A stretch of 34,529 nt of DNA from the NCBI GenBank assembly GCA_005792545.1, contig SXRM01000345.1:1-34529 (forward strand), read 5' to 3'. Below are positions 22,553 to 31,221 of this stretch, piece by piece; the stretch's first letter is position 1; each line of letters opens with the position of its first letter. A model generated the notes under the pieces. The model saw nothing but the letters and a program-made list of their open reading frames with translations, was not told the origin of the DNA and did no database searches. This DNA comes from Pseudomonadota bacterium (GTDB taxonomy: Bacteria; Myxococcota_A; UBA9042). Made by a program: the position numbers and the translations under genes.

Positions 22553-24337
22553 ATGAGCACTGCCAATCGCCATCTCCGCCTCGGCATCGTCTATCGCGGC
22601 AGCATCATTCACGAAGAGTTGATCGACCGCCGCATCGATATCTCGATCGGCCGCCGGGCCGGCTCGACCATCCACGTTGCGCCGAAGTCACACCCCGACT
22701 TTCCCGAGTTTCTCGACTTCCTGGTCATCGAGAACAACCAGTACCACCTGGTGGTACCGGCCGATCCCAACGCCAAGATCAGCCTGCGCGGCGCCGCCAA
22801 CCCCGGCGAGCCCAAGACGGTCAAGGGCCGCCGCGCGATTGCGGTCGAGGGCGTCACCGCCGGCTCGCTTGTCGCTGGCGAGGTCACCGTAATGTTCCAG
22901 TTCGTGCGTGGCGACACCACGCCGATGATCACGCGCGAGCGCACCGTGTTGCGGCTCGGCCTGGTCTACGACGATCGGCTCATCGACGATCGCATCTTTC
23001 CCGACGACAAGATGGTCTCGGTTGGTACGCAGCGCACCAACACGATCGTGCTACCCGACGAGGACTATCAGGGCCCGAGCCTGACCTTCTTGAACCACAA
23101 GGACGGGTCGATCTCGATGCGCGCGCCGGACGGCATGAAGATCCGCCTGGCGGTCGACGGCGCCCCGATGGAAATCAAAGAGCTGGAGGCCAAAGGCAAG
23201 GCTCGCAAAGAGGGCACCGACATGGTGTGCCACTTGAGCCTGGGCACGCGCGGCCGCGCGACTATGGGCCAGCACACGCTGCTGTTTCAGGTGGTCAAGC
23301 AGTCGGTGACGATTCCTGCGATGCCGCAGCGCGGGCTGGCCGAGAAGGTCATCGCGGGCGCGCTCGCCGAGCCGGCGTGGTGGATCTCGTTCGGCGTGTC
23401 GTTCTTGCTGATCCTTGGCGTGATCTTCCAGGCACACTACTTTGAGAAGACGACCAACAAGTTCCTCAAAGCGCGCCAAGAAGAGCAGGCGTCGCGCGGC
23501 ACCTTCGAACAGATCCTCGAGATGAAAGAGGAGATCAAGGTCGAAGAGAAGAAAGCGGAGGAACCCAAGAAAGAAGAAGTTGCGATCGTGCCCAAAGAAG
23601 TCGAGGCGAAGAAAGAGAAGGTCGAGAAGGTCGATCGCAAGCCCGACAAGGTCGAAGCCGCCAAGGCGGAGAAGCCGCAGTCTGTCGGCGAAAAGGTCGA
23701 TCCGACCGAAAAGACCGCTCGCGCGACCAAAGCCGTCGAGGAAAAGACGGTGGCCGGCGCCTTTAAGGGGTTGGGCGGTTCGACCAAGTTCTTTCAAGAA
23801 GCGGGCGACGGTGAGGCCGGCGATGTGGTCGCCAAGACCTTCGGCGGCACCGGCGACGGCGACGGTGGCGACAAAGGCCCGAGCGGCGGCGGCCTCAAGC
23901 TTGCAGCCGGGGCCAAGGTCGGCGGCACGGTCGAAAAGGTCGCAAAGGGCAAGACTGGCGGCTTTGAGAAACGCTCCGGCGACGAGACCAAGACCGTCGT
24001 CGAAAAGAAGGAAGCGGCCGTCCAGATCAAGATGACCGGCGACACCACCGGCAGCGGCGAGGCCAAGGCCGACGTCGCCAAGGTCGTGTCGCGCAAGAAC
24101 TCGGCGGTGCAGCGCTGCTACGAGCAGGCTTTGCGCGACAATCCCGACACAGGCGGCAAGGTCAAGGTCACCTTCACGGTTGGCACCGAAGGCACGATTA
24201 CCGACGTCAGCATCTCTGGCGCTTCGGGCGGTTTTGCGGACTGCATCAAGAGCAAGTTTGAGAGCATTCGCGGTCTGCCGCCGCTCAGCTCGCCGCAGAC
24301 CTTTGGCCAGAGCTACGTGTTCAGCAAGAGCCAGTAG
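22553..24337 (+). CDS. AgmX/GltG-like TonB-type protein, paralog 1
   Basis: A 594-residue bitopic inner-membrane protein. The cytoplasmic part has two related beta-rich modules, about residues 8-118 and 132-250, each starting with an R/LGLVY strand and containing an FHA-like SIGRRAGSTI or SVGTQRTNTI turn. A transmembrane helix (275-296), a Lys/Glu-rich linker (305-395), a Gly-rich segment and an AgmX/PglI-type C-terminal domain (about 508-594) follow; the last holds RKNSAVQRCYEQALRDNP, a beta sheet and a second cysteine (Cys522, Cys564). This C-terminal fold is related to TonB and links inner-membrane motors to outer-envelope partners; Myxococcus AgmX (GltJ) and GltG are the best-known examples. 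ATG 22553 is preferred to 22490, which adds a non-conserved basic extension. It has a close paralog 427 bases downstream. Its partner is not known. Confidence 0.85.
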   Translation: MSTANRHLRLGIVYRGSIIHEELIDRRIDISIGRRAGSTIHVAPKSHPDFPEFLDFLVIENNQYHLVVPADPNAKISLRGAANPGEPKTVKGRRAIAVEGVTAGSLVAGEVTVMFQFVRGDTTPMITRERTVLRLGLVYDDRLIDDRIFPDDKMVSVGTQRTNTIVLPDEDYQGPSLTFLNHKDGSISMRAPDGMKIRLAVDGAPMEIKELEAKGKARKEGTDMVCHLSLGTRGRATMGQHTLLFQVVKQSVTIPAMPQRGLAEKVIAGALAEPAWWISFGVSFLLILGVIFQAHYFEKTTNKFLKARQEEQASRGTFEQILEMKEEIKVEEKKAEEPKKEEVAIVPKEVEAKKEKVEKVDRKPDKVEAAKAEKPQSVGEKVDPTEKTARATKAVEEKTVAGAFKGLGGSTKFFQEAGDGEAGDVVAKTFGGTGDGDGGDKGPSGGGLKLAAGAKVGGTVEKVAKGKTGGFEKRSGDETKTVVEKKEAAVQIKMTGDTTGSGEAKADVAKVVSRKNSAVQRCYEQALRDNPDTGGKVKVTFTVGTEGTITDVSISGASGGFADCIKSKFESIRGLPPLSSPQTFGQSYVFSKSQ

Positions 24338-24360
24338 CTCGTCCGGCCGATCCTAAACGC

Positions 24361-24403
24361 ACGGCGCGCCCGCCTCCCTTTGCCGGCGCGCCGTCGTGTT
24401 TTT
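24361..24403 (+). terminator. Rho-independent terminator after the first AgmX-like gene
   Basis: ACGGCGCGCC (24361-24370) and its perfect complement GGCGCGCCGT (24385-24394) form a 10-base stem with a 14-base loop, followed by CGTGTTTTT. It lies 24 bases after the stop at 24337 and is the clearest terminator in the window, separating the two paralogs into independent transcripts. Confidence 0.85.
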
Positions 24404-24764
24404 CGCGACTTCAAGTGCTTCCGCCACAATGTGATCACGTGCGAGCGCCCGGTGCGCGTTCTCGTTCGTCTGCGATTGTGAGCTACATAGCCCTTCGCAA
24501 ACCCCGCGGCGCCGTCGCGCGTCATAGAGCTGGCGCCGACGCTGCTCGATCGAGCAACGGAGGGGCCGCCGGCACTGCTGCCGACAGGGGCTTGCCGGCG
24601 CTGTTTGCGTTTGACACCGCGCTGCTGGCGCATCTACCATGCGGGGCTGCGGCGTCGGTAGCCGTGTCCGCGATGACATTAAGACCTTGAAGATATAGCG
24701 AAAATCGGCGGCCGTCGCCGTCGATGACGCACCTGCCCGCCGGCACTGCCGGGAGCGAGAGGAC
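24404..24764 (+). other. Intergenic region before the second AgmX-like gene
   Basis: No gene seen. The proximal part, to about 24600, shows nothing I can assign. The promoter at 24611-24640 and a leader of roughly 117 bases ending in GAGAGGAC before the ATG complete it. An AT-richer patch at 24672-24708 stands out from the GC-rich surroundings. Confidence 0.55.
24611..24640 (+). promoter_or_regulatory. Promoter of the second AgmX-like gene
   Basis: TTGACA (24611-24616), 18-base spacer, TACCAT (24635-24640). The -35 and its flanks (GTTTGACACCG) are identical to the promoter of the first paralog. Confidence 0.65.
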
Positions 24765-26549
24765 ATGGGCCTGGACACGAGCCGCGTATTGCGCATTGGT
24801 GTCGTCTACCGCGGTCACGTTGTGGCTGAGCGCGTGCTGGACCGACGGACCGATGTGTCGATCGGCACCCGCGCCGACTGCACCGTACAGGTGCCGGCTG
24901 GCGACTACCCGGACTTTCCGGCTCACCTGCCGGTAGCCGTCATTCACCAAGGCGCCTACCACGTCGTAGTGCCCGCAGATCCTGCCCACAGCATCAACCT
25001 GCGCGGCGGCCCCTCCGGTGCGGCGGAGTCGCTCCGGCAGCAAGCGGTGACGGTCAAGGGCATCAAGGCCGTGCCGTCTGAGCCGTTCAACGGTGGCTCA
25101 CTCACGATGGGCGACGTCATCGTGATGTTCCAGTTCGTGCGCGGCGACTCGGTGCCGACCGTCACCCGCGAGCGCACTGTCCTACGCATTGGCCTTGTTC
25201 ATGACGCGCGGCTGTTGTCGGACCAGATCTTCGAACTTGGCCACCCGGTCACGATCGGCTCGGCGGCCCGCGATACGCTGGTGCTGCCAGACGTGGACTA
25301 CAAGGGGCCATCGGCGCGGTTCTTTGGACCCAAGAACGCCACCAATTTTGACGTCAAGCTTCCCAAGGACTGCCAACTCAAGGTCGCCATTGATGGCGTG
25401 CCGATGGATCTTGCCGAGTTGGTCGCCAAGAAGCACGTCGCCCAGCAGGGCGACATGCTGCACCTCAGACTCCCGCTCAAGTCGCGCGGTCGTGCGTCGC
25501 TCGGGCCGTATACGCTGCTGTTCCAGGTTGTGCGCCAGTCCGTGACTGTACCGGCGATGCCGCGCAAGACCCTGGCTGGACAGCTTTTCGGGTCGCTGTG
25601 GGCGGATTCGGCGTGGACGGTATCGCTGGCGATCTCATTCCTGTTGTTCGGGTCGATCGTGGCGCAAGCCCGCATCTACTACGAGACACACGAGAAGTTC
25701 TTGCAGCGCGCCCAGGCCGAGGAAGAGCGCGAGCAGTCGATCTACGACGTGCAGGTCGAAGAAAAAGAAGAGCCCAAAGAGGAAAAGAAGCCAGAAGTCG
25801 ACATCTTGAGCGACAAGGCCAAGGCCGAACAAGAGAAAGAGAAGCAGGACGACAAGAAGAAGCCCGACAAAACGCCGCCCAAAGAGGAGAAGCCGCAGTC
25901 GCAGGGCAGGCAGCTGAACCCGGACGAGATCAAGGCGCAGGCCCGCGCGCGCGTAGACAAGGAAACGGTCGCCGGCGCCTTCAAGTCCAGCAAGTTCTTC
26001 GCCGAAGCGGGCGAGGGCGAGACCGGCGACGTCGTCGCGCGTACGTTCAGCGGCGCAGGCGAGTCGGACGGTGACAAAGACGGCGGCCCGGGCACCGGCG
26101 TCAAACTCGCGGCGGGCTCCGGTGCCGGCGGCGGCACGGTCGAGAAAGTCCACGGCGGCAAGCCGGGCGGATTCGGCGACCGCGCCACCGATGTGGCCAA
26201 GACCGAGGTCAAGAAAGAAGAGAAAGCTGTCCAGGTCGTGCTCAAGTCGGGCGGCATGGACGGCGACGGCGAAGGCAAGACCGAAATCGCGCGCGTGATT
26301 CAGCGCAAGAACTCGGCCGTGCAGCGTTGCTACGAGCAGGCGCTGCGCGACAACCCCGACGTGGGCGGCAAAGTCAAAGTCACGTTTACGGTCGGCACCG
26401 CCGGCACCATCACCGATGTCAGCGTGTCAGGGGCACAGGGCGCGTTCGAAGAGTGCATCAAGGTCAAATTCACGTCGATCCGTGGTCTGCCGACCCTGCC
26501 AAGCCCGCAGACGTTCAGCCAGAGCTACATCTTCCAAAAGGGCAGCTAG
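24765..26549 (+). CDS. AgmX/GltG-like TonB-type protein, paralog 2
   Basis: A 594-residue paralog of the preceding gene with the same order: two FHA-like modules (each beginning RIGVVYRG or RIGLVHDA), a transmembrane helix (about 284-305), a Lys/Glu linker, the shared VAGAFK ... KFFAEAGEGETGDVVARTFSG block and the AgmX/PglI C-terminal domain with RKNSAVQRCYEQALRDNP and its paired cysteine. The C-terminal domain is almost the same in both copies, whereas the cytoplasmic modules and linker have drifted. This suggests a shared outer partner but different cytoplasmic inputs. The start has a good GAGAGGAC. The gene ends 11 bases before coaE and may be co-transcribed with it. Role inferred from the AgmX family only. 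Confidence 0.85.
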   Translation: MGLDTSRVLRIGVVYRGHVVAERVLDRRTDVSIGTRADCTVQVPAGDYPDFPAHLPVAVIHQGAYHVVVPADPAHSINLRGGPSGAAESLRQQAVTVKGIKAVPSEPFNGGSLTMGDVIVMFQFVRGDSVPTVTRERTVLRIGLVHDARLLSDQIFELGHPVTIGSAARDTLVLPDVDYKGPSARFFGPKNATNFDVKLPKDCQLKVAIDGVPMDLAELVAKKHVAQQGDMLHLRLPLKSRGRASLGPYTLLFQVVRQSVTVPAMPRKTLAGQLFGSLWADSAWTVSLAISFLLFGSIVAQARIYYETHEKFLQRAQAEEEREQSIYDVQVEEKEEPKEEKKPEVDILSDKAKAEQEKEKQDDKKKPDKTPPKEEKPQSQGRQLNPDEIKAQARARVDKETVAGAFKSSKFFAEAGEGETGDVVARTFSGAGESDGDKDGGPGTGVKLAAGSGAGGGTVEKVHGGKPGGFGDRATDVAKTEVKKEEKAVQVVLKSGGMDGDGEGKTEIARVIQRKNSAVQRCYEQALRDNPDVGGKVKVTFTVGTAGTITDVSVSGAQGAFEECIKVKFTSIRGLPTLPSPQTFSQSYIFQKGS

Positions 26550-26560
26550 TCGCTCGCGCG

Positions 26561-27247
26561 ATGGCGACAGGGCACCCACGCGCGGGCGTCGGGCCTTCGC
26601 CGGCAGGTCGCTGTGTCGTCGGACTTTGCGGCGGCATAGGCGCTGGTAAGTCCACCGGCTCCGCATTGCTGCGGGCGTGGGGCGCCGAAGTGTGCGACGT
26701 GGACGCGCTGGGTCATGCGGTTCTGGGTCCCGGCCAGCCGGCATTGCAGCAGGTGGTGCACCGGTTCGGACCCGGCGTCGTGGATGCCAACGGCAGCCTC
26801 GACCGCCGAGCGCTCGGCGCCCTGGTATTCAGCGATCCCGAGCAACTTGCGGCCCTCAATGCCATCGCGCACCCACCAATGGTCGCCGCGCTGGACGTGC
26901 GCCTTGCCACGTGGCGGCAGGCGAAAGCCTCGCCCGCGGTGTTCGTGGTGGATGCCGCCCTGCTGTTCGACATGGGCCTGGACCGACGCTGCGACGAAAC
27001 CCTGGCGGTTACCGCACAACCAGCGGTGCAGGTTGCGCGCCTCGCGGCTAGCCGTGGCCTGGACCTTGCTGAGGCGAAGGTGCGGGTCGCGGCCCAGGCC
27101 GCGGTGGCACTGTGGGACCGCCGCGCGACCACTGTGATTGACAACAACGGCACGCTGGGCGAGTTTGCCGCGACGTTGGCCGGCTGGTGGCGCGAATTAG
27201 CGCGGCGCCATGACCTGGCGCTGACTGACCCTGATCGCCCGACATGA
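26561..27247 (+). CDS. coaE: Dephospho-CoA kinase
   Basis: CoaE catalyses the last step of coenzyme A synthesis, phosphorylating the 3'-hydroxyl of dephospho-CoA (EC 2.7.1.24). The 228-residue protein has the P-loop GGIGAGKST (residues 24-32), DVDALGHAVL, LDRRALGALVFSDPEQLAALNAIAHPPM and VVDAALLFDMGLD, all in family order. A frame open farther upstream overlaps the previous gene in another phase, so the ATG at 26561 is used. The N-terminus is about 15 residues longer than usual before the first strand, so a downstream start is not excluded. The stop overlaps the start of the SDR gene by four bases (ATGA). Confidence 0.94.
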   Translation: MATGHPRAGVGPSPAGRCVVGLCGGIGAGKSTGSALLRAWGAEVCDVDALGHAVLGPGQPALQQVVHRFGPGVVDANGSLDRRALGALVFSDPEQLAALNAIAHPPMVAALDVRLATWRQAKASPAVFVVDAALLFDMGLDRRCDETLAVTAQPAVQVARLAASRGLDLAEAKVRVAAQAAVALWDRRATTVIDNNGTLGEFAATLAGWWRELARRHDLALTDPDRPT

Positions 27248-28293
27248 CCGCAACAGGCCGCACTTGCCTCGTCACTGGTTTCCCGCTCGACGCCGCGCGC
27301 CGCGTGGCGCTTGAGTTGGCGGGCCACGGCGATCGCGTGCTTGTATTGGCCCGCGACAAGTTCGTGCCCGACGCCCGCCAGCTGGCCGAGACTGCAGCCG
27401 CCACCACGCCTGGCAAAATCGAGATCGTCGTCGGCGACATTTTGGCGATCGACCTGGGGCTCGACGGTGCCACCGTGCGGCGCATCCACGCCGAGGTGGG
27501 CGAGGTGCATCACCTCGCTGCTATCCACTACCTGGGCATCGACGCGCCGCGAATGCGGCAGGTCAACGTCGACGGCCTGCGCGAAGTGCTGGAACTCGCG
27601 CTCGGTATGGTCCAGCTCAAGCGCGTGTGCGTGTGGTCCACGGTGTTCGTGGCCGGCAACCGCACCGGTCGAGTTTACGAACACCAGTTGCACAAGGGGC
27701 AGAGCTTTCGCAATCCCTACGAACGGACCAAAGCGCAAGCCGAGGCACTGGCCCGGTCGGCGATGGCCCGCCTGCCGGTCACGGTGGTCCGAGTGCCCAA
27801 TCTGGTTGGCGACAGCCGCACCGGCCAGGCCGCGCGCCTAGACGGCGTCTATTCGGTGGCGTGCTCCATTGTCGAGCAGGCCGAGCCCGTGCGCTTGCCC
27901 GTGCCGGGAGCCCACCCGCTGCACGTGGTGCCTGTCGACTTTGCGGTGCAGGCGGCGGTGGCCCTGACGCGCCACCCGGATGGCATCGGCGGCACGTTTC
28001 ACGTCGTCGACGAGGCACCGCTGACCGCTCGCGCGTTCTTCGATGCAGTGGCCGACGCCGCTGGCCGGCCGCGACCGGTGGTCACGCTGCAGAGCCGGCT
28101 GGGCCATGCGCTGGCCCGGCTGCCGGCCTGGTCGCGGCAGACGCGCCACGAGCACGCGCTACTGGACTGGTTCGAGAGCGACGTGCGGTTTGACAATAGC
28201 CGAGCGCGCCAGCTCCTGGGCGGCACGCGCTGCCCCGCGGTCACGCAGTACGTCGACAAGCTAGTCGCCTGGCTGCGCGACCGCGACGACTGA
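27244..28293 (+). CDS. Extended SDR-family oxidoreductase/epimerase-like protein
   Basis: A 349-residue Rossmann-fold protein of the extended short-chain dehydrogenase class. It has the catalytic Tyr159-x3-Lys163 (NPYERTKAQAE), HLAAIHYLGID, the NVDGLREVLELA helix and a C-terminal substrate domain. The nucleotide-binding turn reads VTGFPLDAARR, so only the first glycine of the usual TGxxGxxG is present. Relatives with TGFPGFLxRRLV suggest this is a variant of that subgroup, and cofactor binding may be altered. Substrate unknown; the subgroup includes fatty-acyl reductase-like and sterol-dehydrogenase-like proteins. It overlaps coaE by four bases and so is translated in step with it. Confidence 0.83.
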   Translation: MTATGRTCLVTGFPLDAARRVALELAGHGDRVLVLARDKFVPDARQLAETAAATTPGKIEIVVGDILAIDLGLDGATVRRIHAEVGEVHHLAAIHYLGIDAPRMRQVNVDGLREVLELALGMVQLKRVCVWSTVFVAGNRTGRVYEHQLHKGQSFRNPYERTKAQAEALARSAMARLPVTVVRVPNLVGDSRTGQAARLDGVYSVACSIVEQAEPVRLPVPGAHPLHVVPVDFAVQAAVALTRHPDGIGGTFHVVDEAPLTARAFFDAVADAAGRPRPVVTLQSRLGHALARLPAWSRQTRHEHALLDWFESDVRFDNSRARQLLGGTRCPAVTQYVDKLVAWLRDRDD

Positions 28294-28353
28294 GCGGCTG
28301 ATTATCTGCGGCTTGTTGAGCCTCGGCGCAGGTCACGGGCGGGCATTGCCCGG

Positions 28354-28382
28354 TTGATCCAGAATGCCAGTGCTGCTATACG
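28354..28382 (+). promoter_or_regulatory. Promoter of the FHA-GGDEF operon
   Basis: TTGATC (28354-28359), exactly 17 bases, TATACG (28377-28382). The leader to the ATG at 28444 would be about 55 bases. Confidence 0.6.
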
Positions 28383-28443
28383 ACTGGGCCGCCGCGCGCC
28401 CGCCCCCCGGCGCGTCCGCCTCCGCCACATCGCTGGTTGCCCG

Positions 28444-29355
28444 ATGACGCAGGATCCCGCCACCCGTGCCACAGGAGTCGACGGCCAGACACGCATCACC
28501 TCGGTGCGCGACCTGGTCGCCGGATTGTCGTCTAAGGACGCGTTCCTGGTCATGGTGCGCGGTCCAGAATTGGGCCGCCGGATCACGCTCAACGACGACG
28601 ACAGCGTGACCATCGGCCGCGATCCCGAGAGCACCATCCCGCTCAAGCACGACAGCATTTCACGCTACCACGCCAAGATCGAGCCCTTTGAGGGCGGTCA
28701 TCGCGTGGTCGATAACATGAGCACCAACGGTACCTACCGCAACCAGCATCAGGTCGACGGTTCGGCCTTGTTGTCGAGCGGTGACTACGTGCAGGTCGGC
28801 GACACCATCTTGAAGTACTTGAGCGGCGACAACATCGAAGCCGCGTTCCACGAAGAAATCTACCGTCTGACCATCGAAGACAGCCTGACCCAGATCGCCA
28901 ACAAGCGCGCGTTGAATGAATTTTTGGACAAGGAGTTCGCCCGCGCCAAGCGATATCAGCGCGACCTGTCTGTCATCATGGTCGACCTTGACCACTACAA
29001 GCGCGTCAACGACAGCTACGGCCACTTGATGGGCGACTTCGTGCTGCGCGAACTGGCCAAGATCATTGGCTCGCGCATCCGCAAAGACGAGATGTTCGCG
29101 CGGTATGGCGGCGAGGAATTCTGCATTGTGCTGCCGGAAATGAACCGCGACAAGGGCGCCCCTTTCGCCGAAACGCTGCGCGGCCTGATTGCGGCGCACA
29201 GCTTTGAGTTTGAGGGCACGGTTCTCAAGCTGACGGCAAGTCTGGGCGTGGCTGAACTCGTCCCGGAAATGGGGCGCTACGATGACCTGGTCGCGCTGGC
29301 CGACGAGAACCTGTACCGCGCCAAACGCGAAGGCCGCAACCGCGTCGCGTCGTAG
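28444..29355 (+). CDS. FHA-domain diguanylate cyclase (GGDEF)
   Basis: A 303-residue cytoplasmic signalling protein. An FHA domain (about residues 35-125) keeps the phosphothreonine-binding landmarks VTIGRD, SRYHAKI and STNGTYRN. A short helix leads into a GGDEF domain (about 145-303) with DSLTQIANKRALNEFL, VDLDHYKRVNDSYGH and the active loop GGEEF (222-226), so it should make cyclic di-GMP from GTP. The usual inhibitory-site RxxD is RxxE (Arg213, Glu216). The pairing suggests control of c-di-GMP synthesis by a Ser/Thr kinase; the kinase at 20271-22037 is a candidate only by proximity. ATG 28444 was preferred to one at 28354 because the latter falls in the promoter. Confidence 0.93.
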   Translation: MTQDPATRATGVDGQTRITSVRDLVAGLSSKDAFLVMVRGPELGRRITLNDDDSVTIGRDPESTIPLKHDSISRYHAKIEPFEGGHRVVDNMSTNGTYRNQHQVDGSALLSSGDYVQVGDTILKYLSGDNIEAAFHEEIYRLTIEDSLTQIANKRALNEFLDKEFARAKRYQRDLSVIMVDLDHYKRVNDSYGHLMGDFVLRELAKIIGSRIRKDEMFARYGGEEFCIVLPEMNRDKGAPFAETLRGLIAAHSFEFEGTVLKLTASLGVAELVPEMGRYDDLVALADENLYRAKREGRNRVAS

Positions 29356-29361
29356 CTTGAC

Positions 29362-31221
29362 ATGACCCGAGGCGCGCGCGGGCGGCGGCAAGCCCTGCAC
29401 CTGCTGCTCGCGACGATGCTGATCGGCTGTGGCGGCCAGTCGTGTAACGGCTGTAGTGCAGCGCCCGCCAAGCCCAAAACGCCGCCCGAGCTAGTGACAC
29501 CCGAAGTCGTACACGCTCGCATTACCCAGCACGGCTTTGACCTCATCGCCGTAAACTTGGTGCAGTTGCTGCAGGCCGTGCTCGGTGGCTCCAACGGTGT
29601 TGCGGTCATCGAAATCGCCAAGCTGCTCGGGCCCCAGCCGCTGCAGTTTTCAGGCGGGTTGGGCCTGTTCAATGGCAAAGCCGGCGCCCGCGACTTGGTG
29701 CTGACGTTTGACCTCAAATCGGCGCAGGTCACGCTGGTGGACGGCAGCAGCCCCGCACGGATCCGCATCGCCTTCGACCACGCGCGGCTTGGCGTGCAAA
29801 AAGGCGTCGTGTTTGGATCGGCGTCGGTCGTTGGCTTCGATTCCGATGCGGCGTGTCACCTCAAGAACGGTCTGGGCGGCGGCACCGCCATGCCGCATCT
29901 GGCCACGTTTTCGGGCACTTTGGATCTGGTGCTGGGCGTCGACGCCGCCGGCAAGCTGCAGGTTGGCGTGCAGGTGAGCAAGCCGGTCCTGCACGACATC
30001 GGCTTTGCGCTTGCCAAAGACTGCGCGCTGGCCGAGTGCACCGACCAGTTCCTGCTCGAGGCGCCGTGCCTGGAGTGCGAGTTGTGCGCCACAGGTCAGC
30101 TGGCGAGCGACGCAGTGGCCGCAGCCAAAGACCTGCTGGGGCCGCTGTTGACCCAGGTGCTTGAGCTGGCCGGCAACCTGCTGATCAAACAGGTGCTTGC
30201 AGGCACGCTCAACGGCAAGCCCCTTGACCTTGAAATCCCCATTGACCTGCAAAGCGTACTGGCAAGTGCGTCACCATTGTTGGCGGGCCTTGTCGGGCAG
30301 CCTCAGGGGCCGCTGCTGGTGCGAACCCGGCCGTCGCCGCAGGCGTTCAGCGTGCAGGACAAGGCGTTGCTGGCCCGGCTCGATGCCGCGGTGTTTGCGG
30401 CGGCCTCGCCGTGCGCAGTTGAGCCTGGACTTGACGCGACTACCGTCTTCGCCAAGCTGCCGCAGGGCGCGCCACCACCACTGCCCGCCGCCGTCGCGGT
30501 GCAAATGCCGGGTGGCATCGGGCCAGTCAAGCCCGTCGATATCGGCGTGCTGCTGGGGCCGCGGGCGCTGCAAGAGGCTGGTTGGTCGGTGCTGCGAGGC
30601 GGCTTGTTGTGCATCGCTGTCGACAGCGCCGTACTCTACGGCGCGTCAGGCGGCAAGCTGCTGGTCACGGCGGGCGCCTTGGATTTGGCACTTCCGGGCC
30701 TTGGCCAACTAGCGCGCGCTGCGGCGCCCATTCGCATCGCGGTCCGGCCCAACGCGCAGCCGGAGGGGGTCCCCTACCTCGAACTGCAGCAAGAAACCAC
30801 GGCAACCGTGGTCACGCTGCACCTGCGGCGACTGGGCATCGGCATTGAAGCGTTCGCCCACGGTCGCTGGCTGACGGTGGTCGAGCTGCAGGCGGATGCA
30901 AATCTGGTCGCCTCAGTCGCCGTGGTCGGGCCGCAAGTGGCGCTGCAAGTGCGCAGCCTCGCCGTGCTCAAGGTCGAGGTCGTGGGCGACCCGATTGCCC
31001 CTGGCGCCAACTGGCAGCAGCTGGCCCCGGCGGTGGCACAGCTCGCTGTGTCGCTGCTCTTTGCGCAACCGCTGGCGTTCGACGTCGATATGCAGGCCAT
31101 GCTTGCCCAGGTGCTCAAGCTCCCGATATCCGCAGAATTGTTGTCGATTCAGGCGATTGGGTCGCAGCCTCAATGGCTGATGCTGGCGATCGGGCTGCAC
31201 CAGGCGGGGGCCAAGCCATGA
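29362..31221 (+). CDS. Large lipoprotein of unknown function
   Basis: A 619-residue lipoprotein (lipobox LIGC, Cys23), starting six bases after the GGDEF gene. The mature part is a long alternation of beta strands and amphipathic helices rich in Leu, Val and Ala, with few charges and a few cysteines near residues 228-243 (CLECELC). Two halves of roughly similar character are joined by a Pro-rich linker around residue 370. This distribution recalls lipid-binding TULIP/BPI-like proteins, but I see no defining motif, so that is a guess. It overlaps the next lipoprotein gene by four bases. Location: periplasm, anchored to a membrane. Confidence 0.72.
   Translation: MTRGARGRRQALHLLLATMLIGCGGQSCNGCSAAPAKPKTPPELVTPEVVHARITQHGFDLIAVNLVQLLQAVLGGSNGVAVIEIAKLLGPQPLQFSGGLGLFNGKAGARDLVLTFDLKSAQVTLVDGSSPARIRIAFDHARLGVQKGVVFGSASVVGFDSDAACHLKNGLGGGTAMPHLATFSGTLDLVLGVDAAGKLQVGVQVSKPVLHDIGFALAKDCALAECTDQFLLEAPCLECELCATGQLASDAVAAAKDLLGPLLTQVLELAGNLLIKQVLAGTLNGKPLDLEIPIDLQSVLASASPLLAGLVGQPQGPLLVRTRPSPQAFSVQDKALLARLDAAVFAAASPCAVEPGLDATTVFAKLPQGAPPPLPAAVAVQMPGGIGPVKPVDIGVLLGPRALQEAGWSVLRGGLLCIAVDSAVLYGASGGKLLVTAGALDLALPGLGQLARAAAPIRIAVRPNAQPEGVPYLELQQETTATVVTLHLRRLGIGIEAFAHGRWLTVVELQADANLVASVAVVGPQVALQVRSLAVLKVEVVGDPIAPGANWQQLAPAVAQLAVSLLFAQPLAFDVDMQAMLAQVLKLPISAELLSIQAIGSQPQWLMLAIGLHQAGAKP

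Noticed and set aside
22117-22556. Small plus-strand genes in the kinase/AgmX gap
   Set aside because: No start signals, poor composition, and they overlap the proposed promoters.
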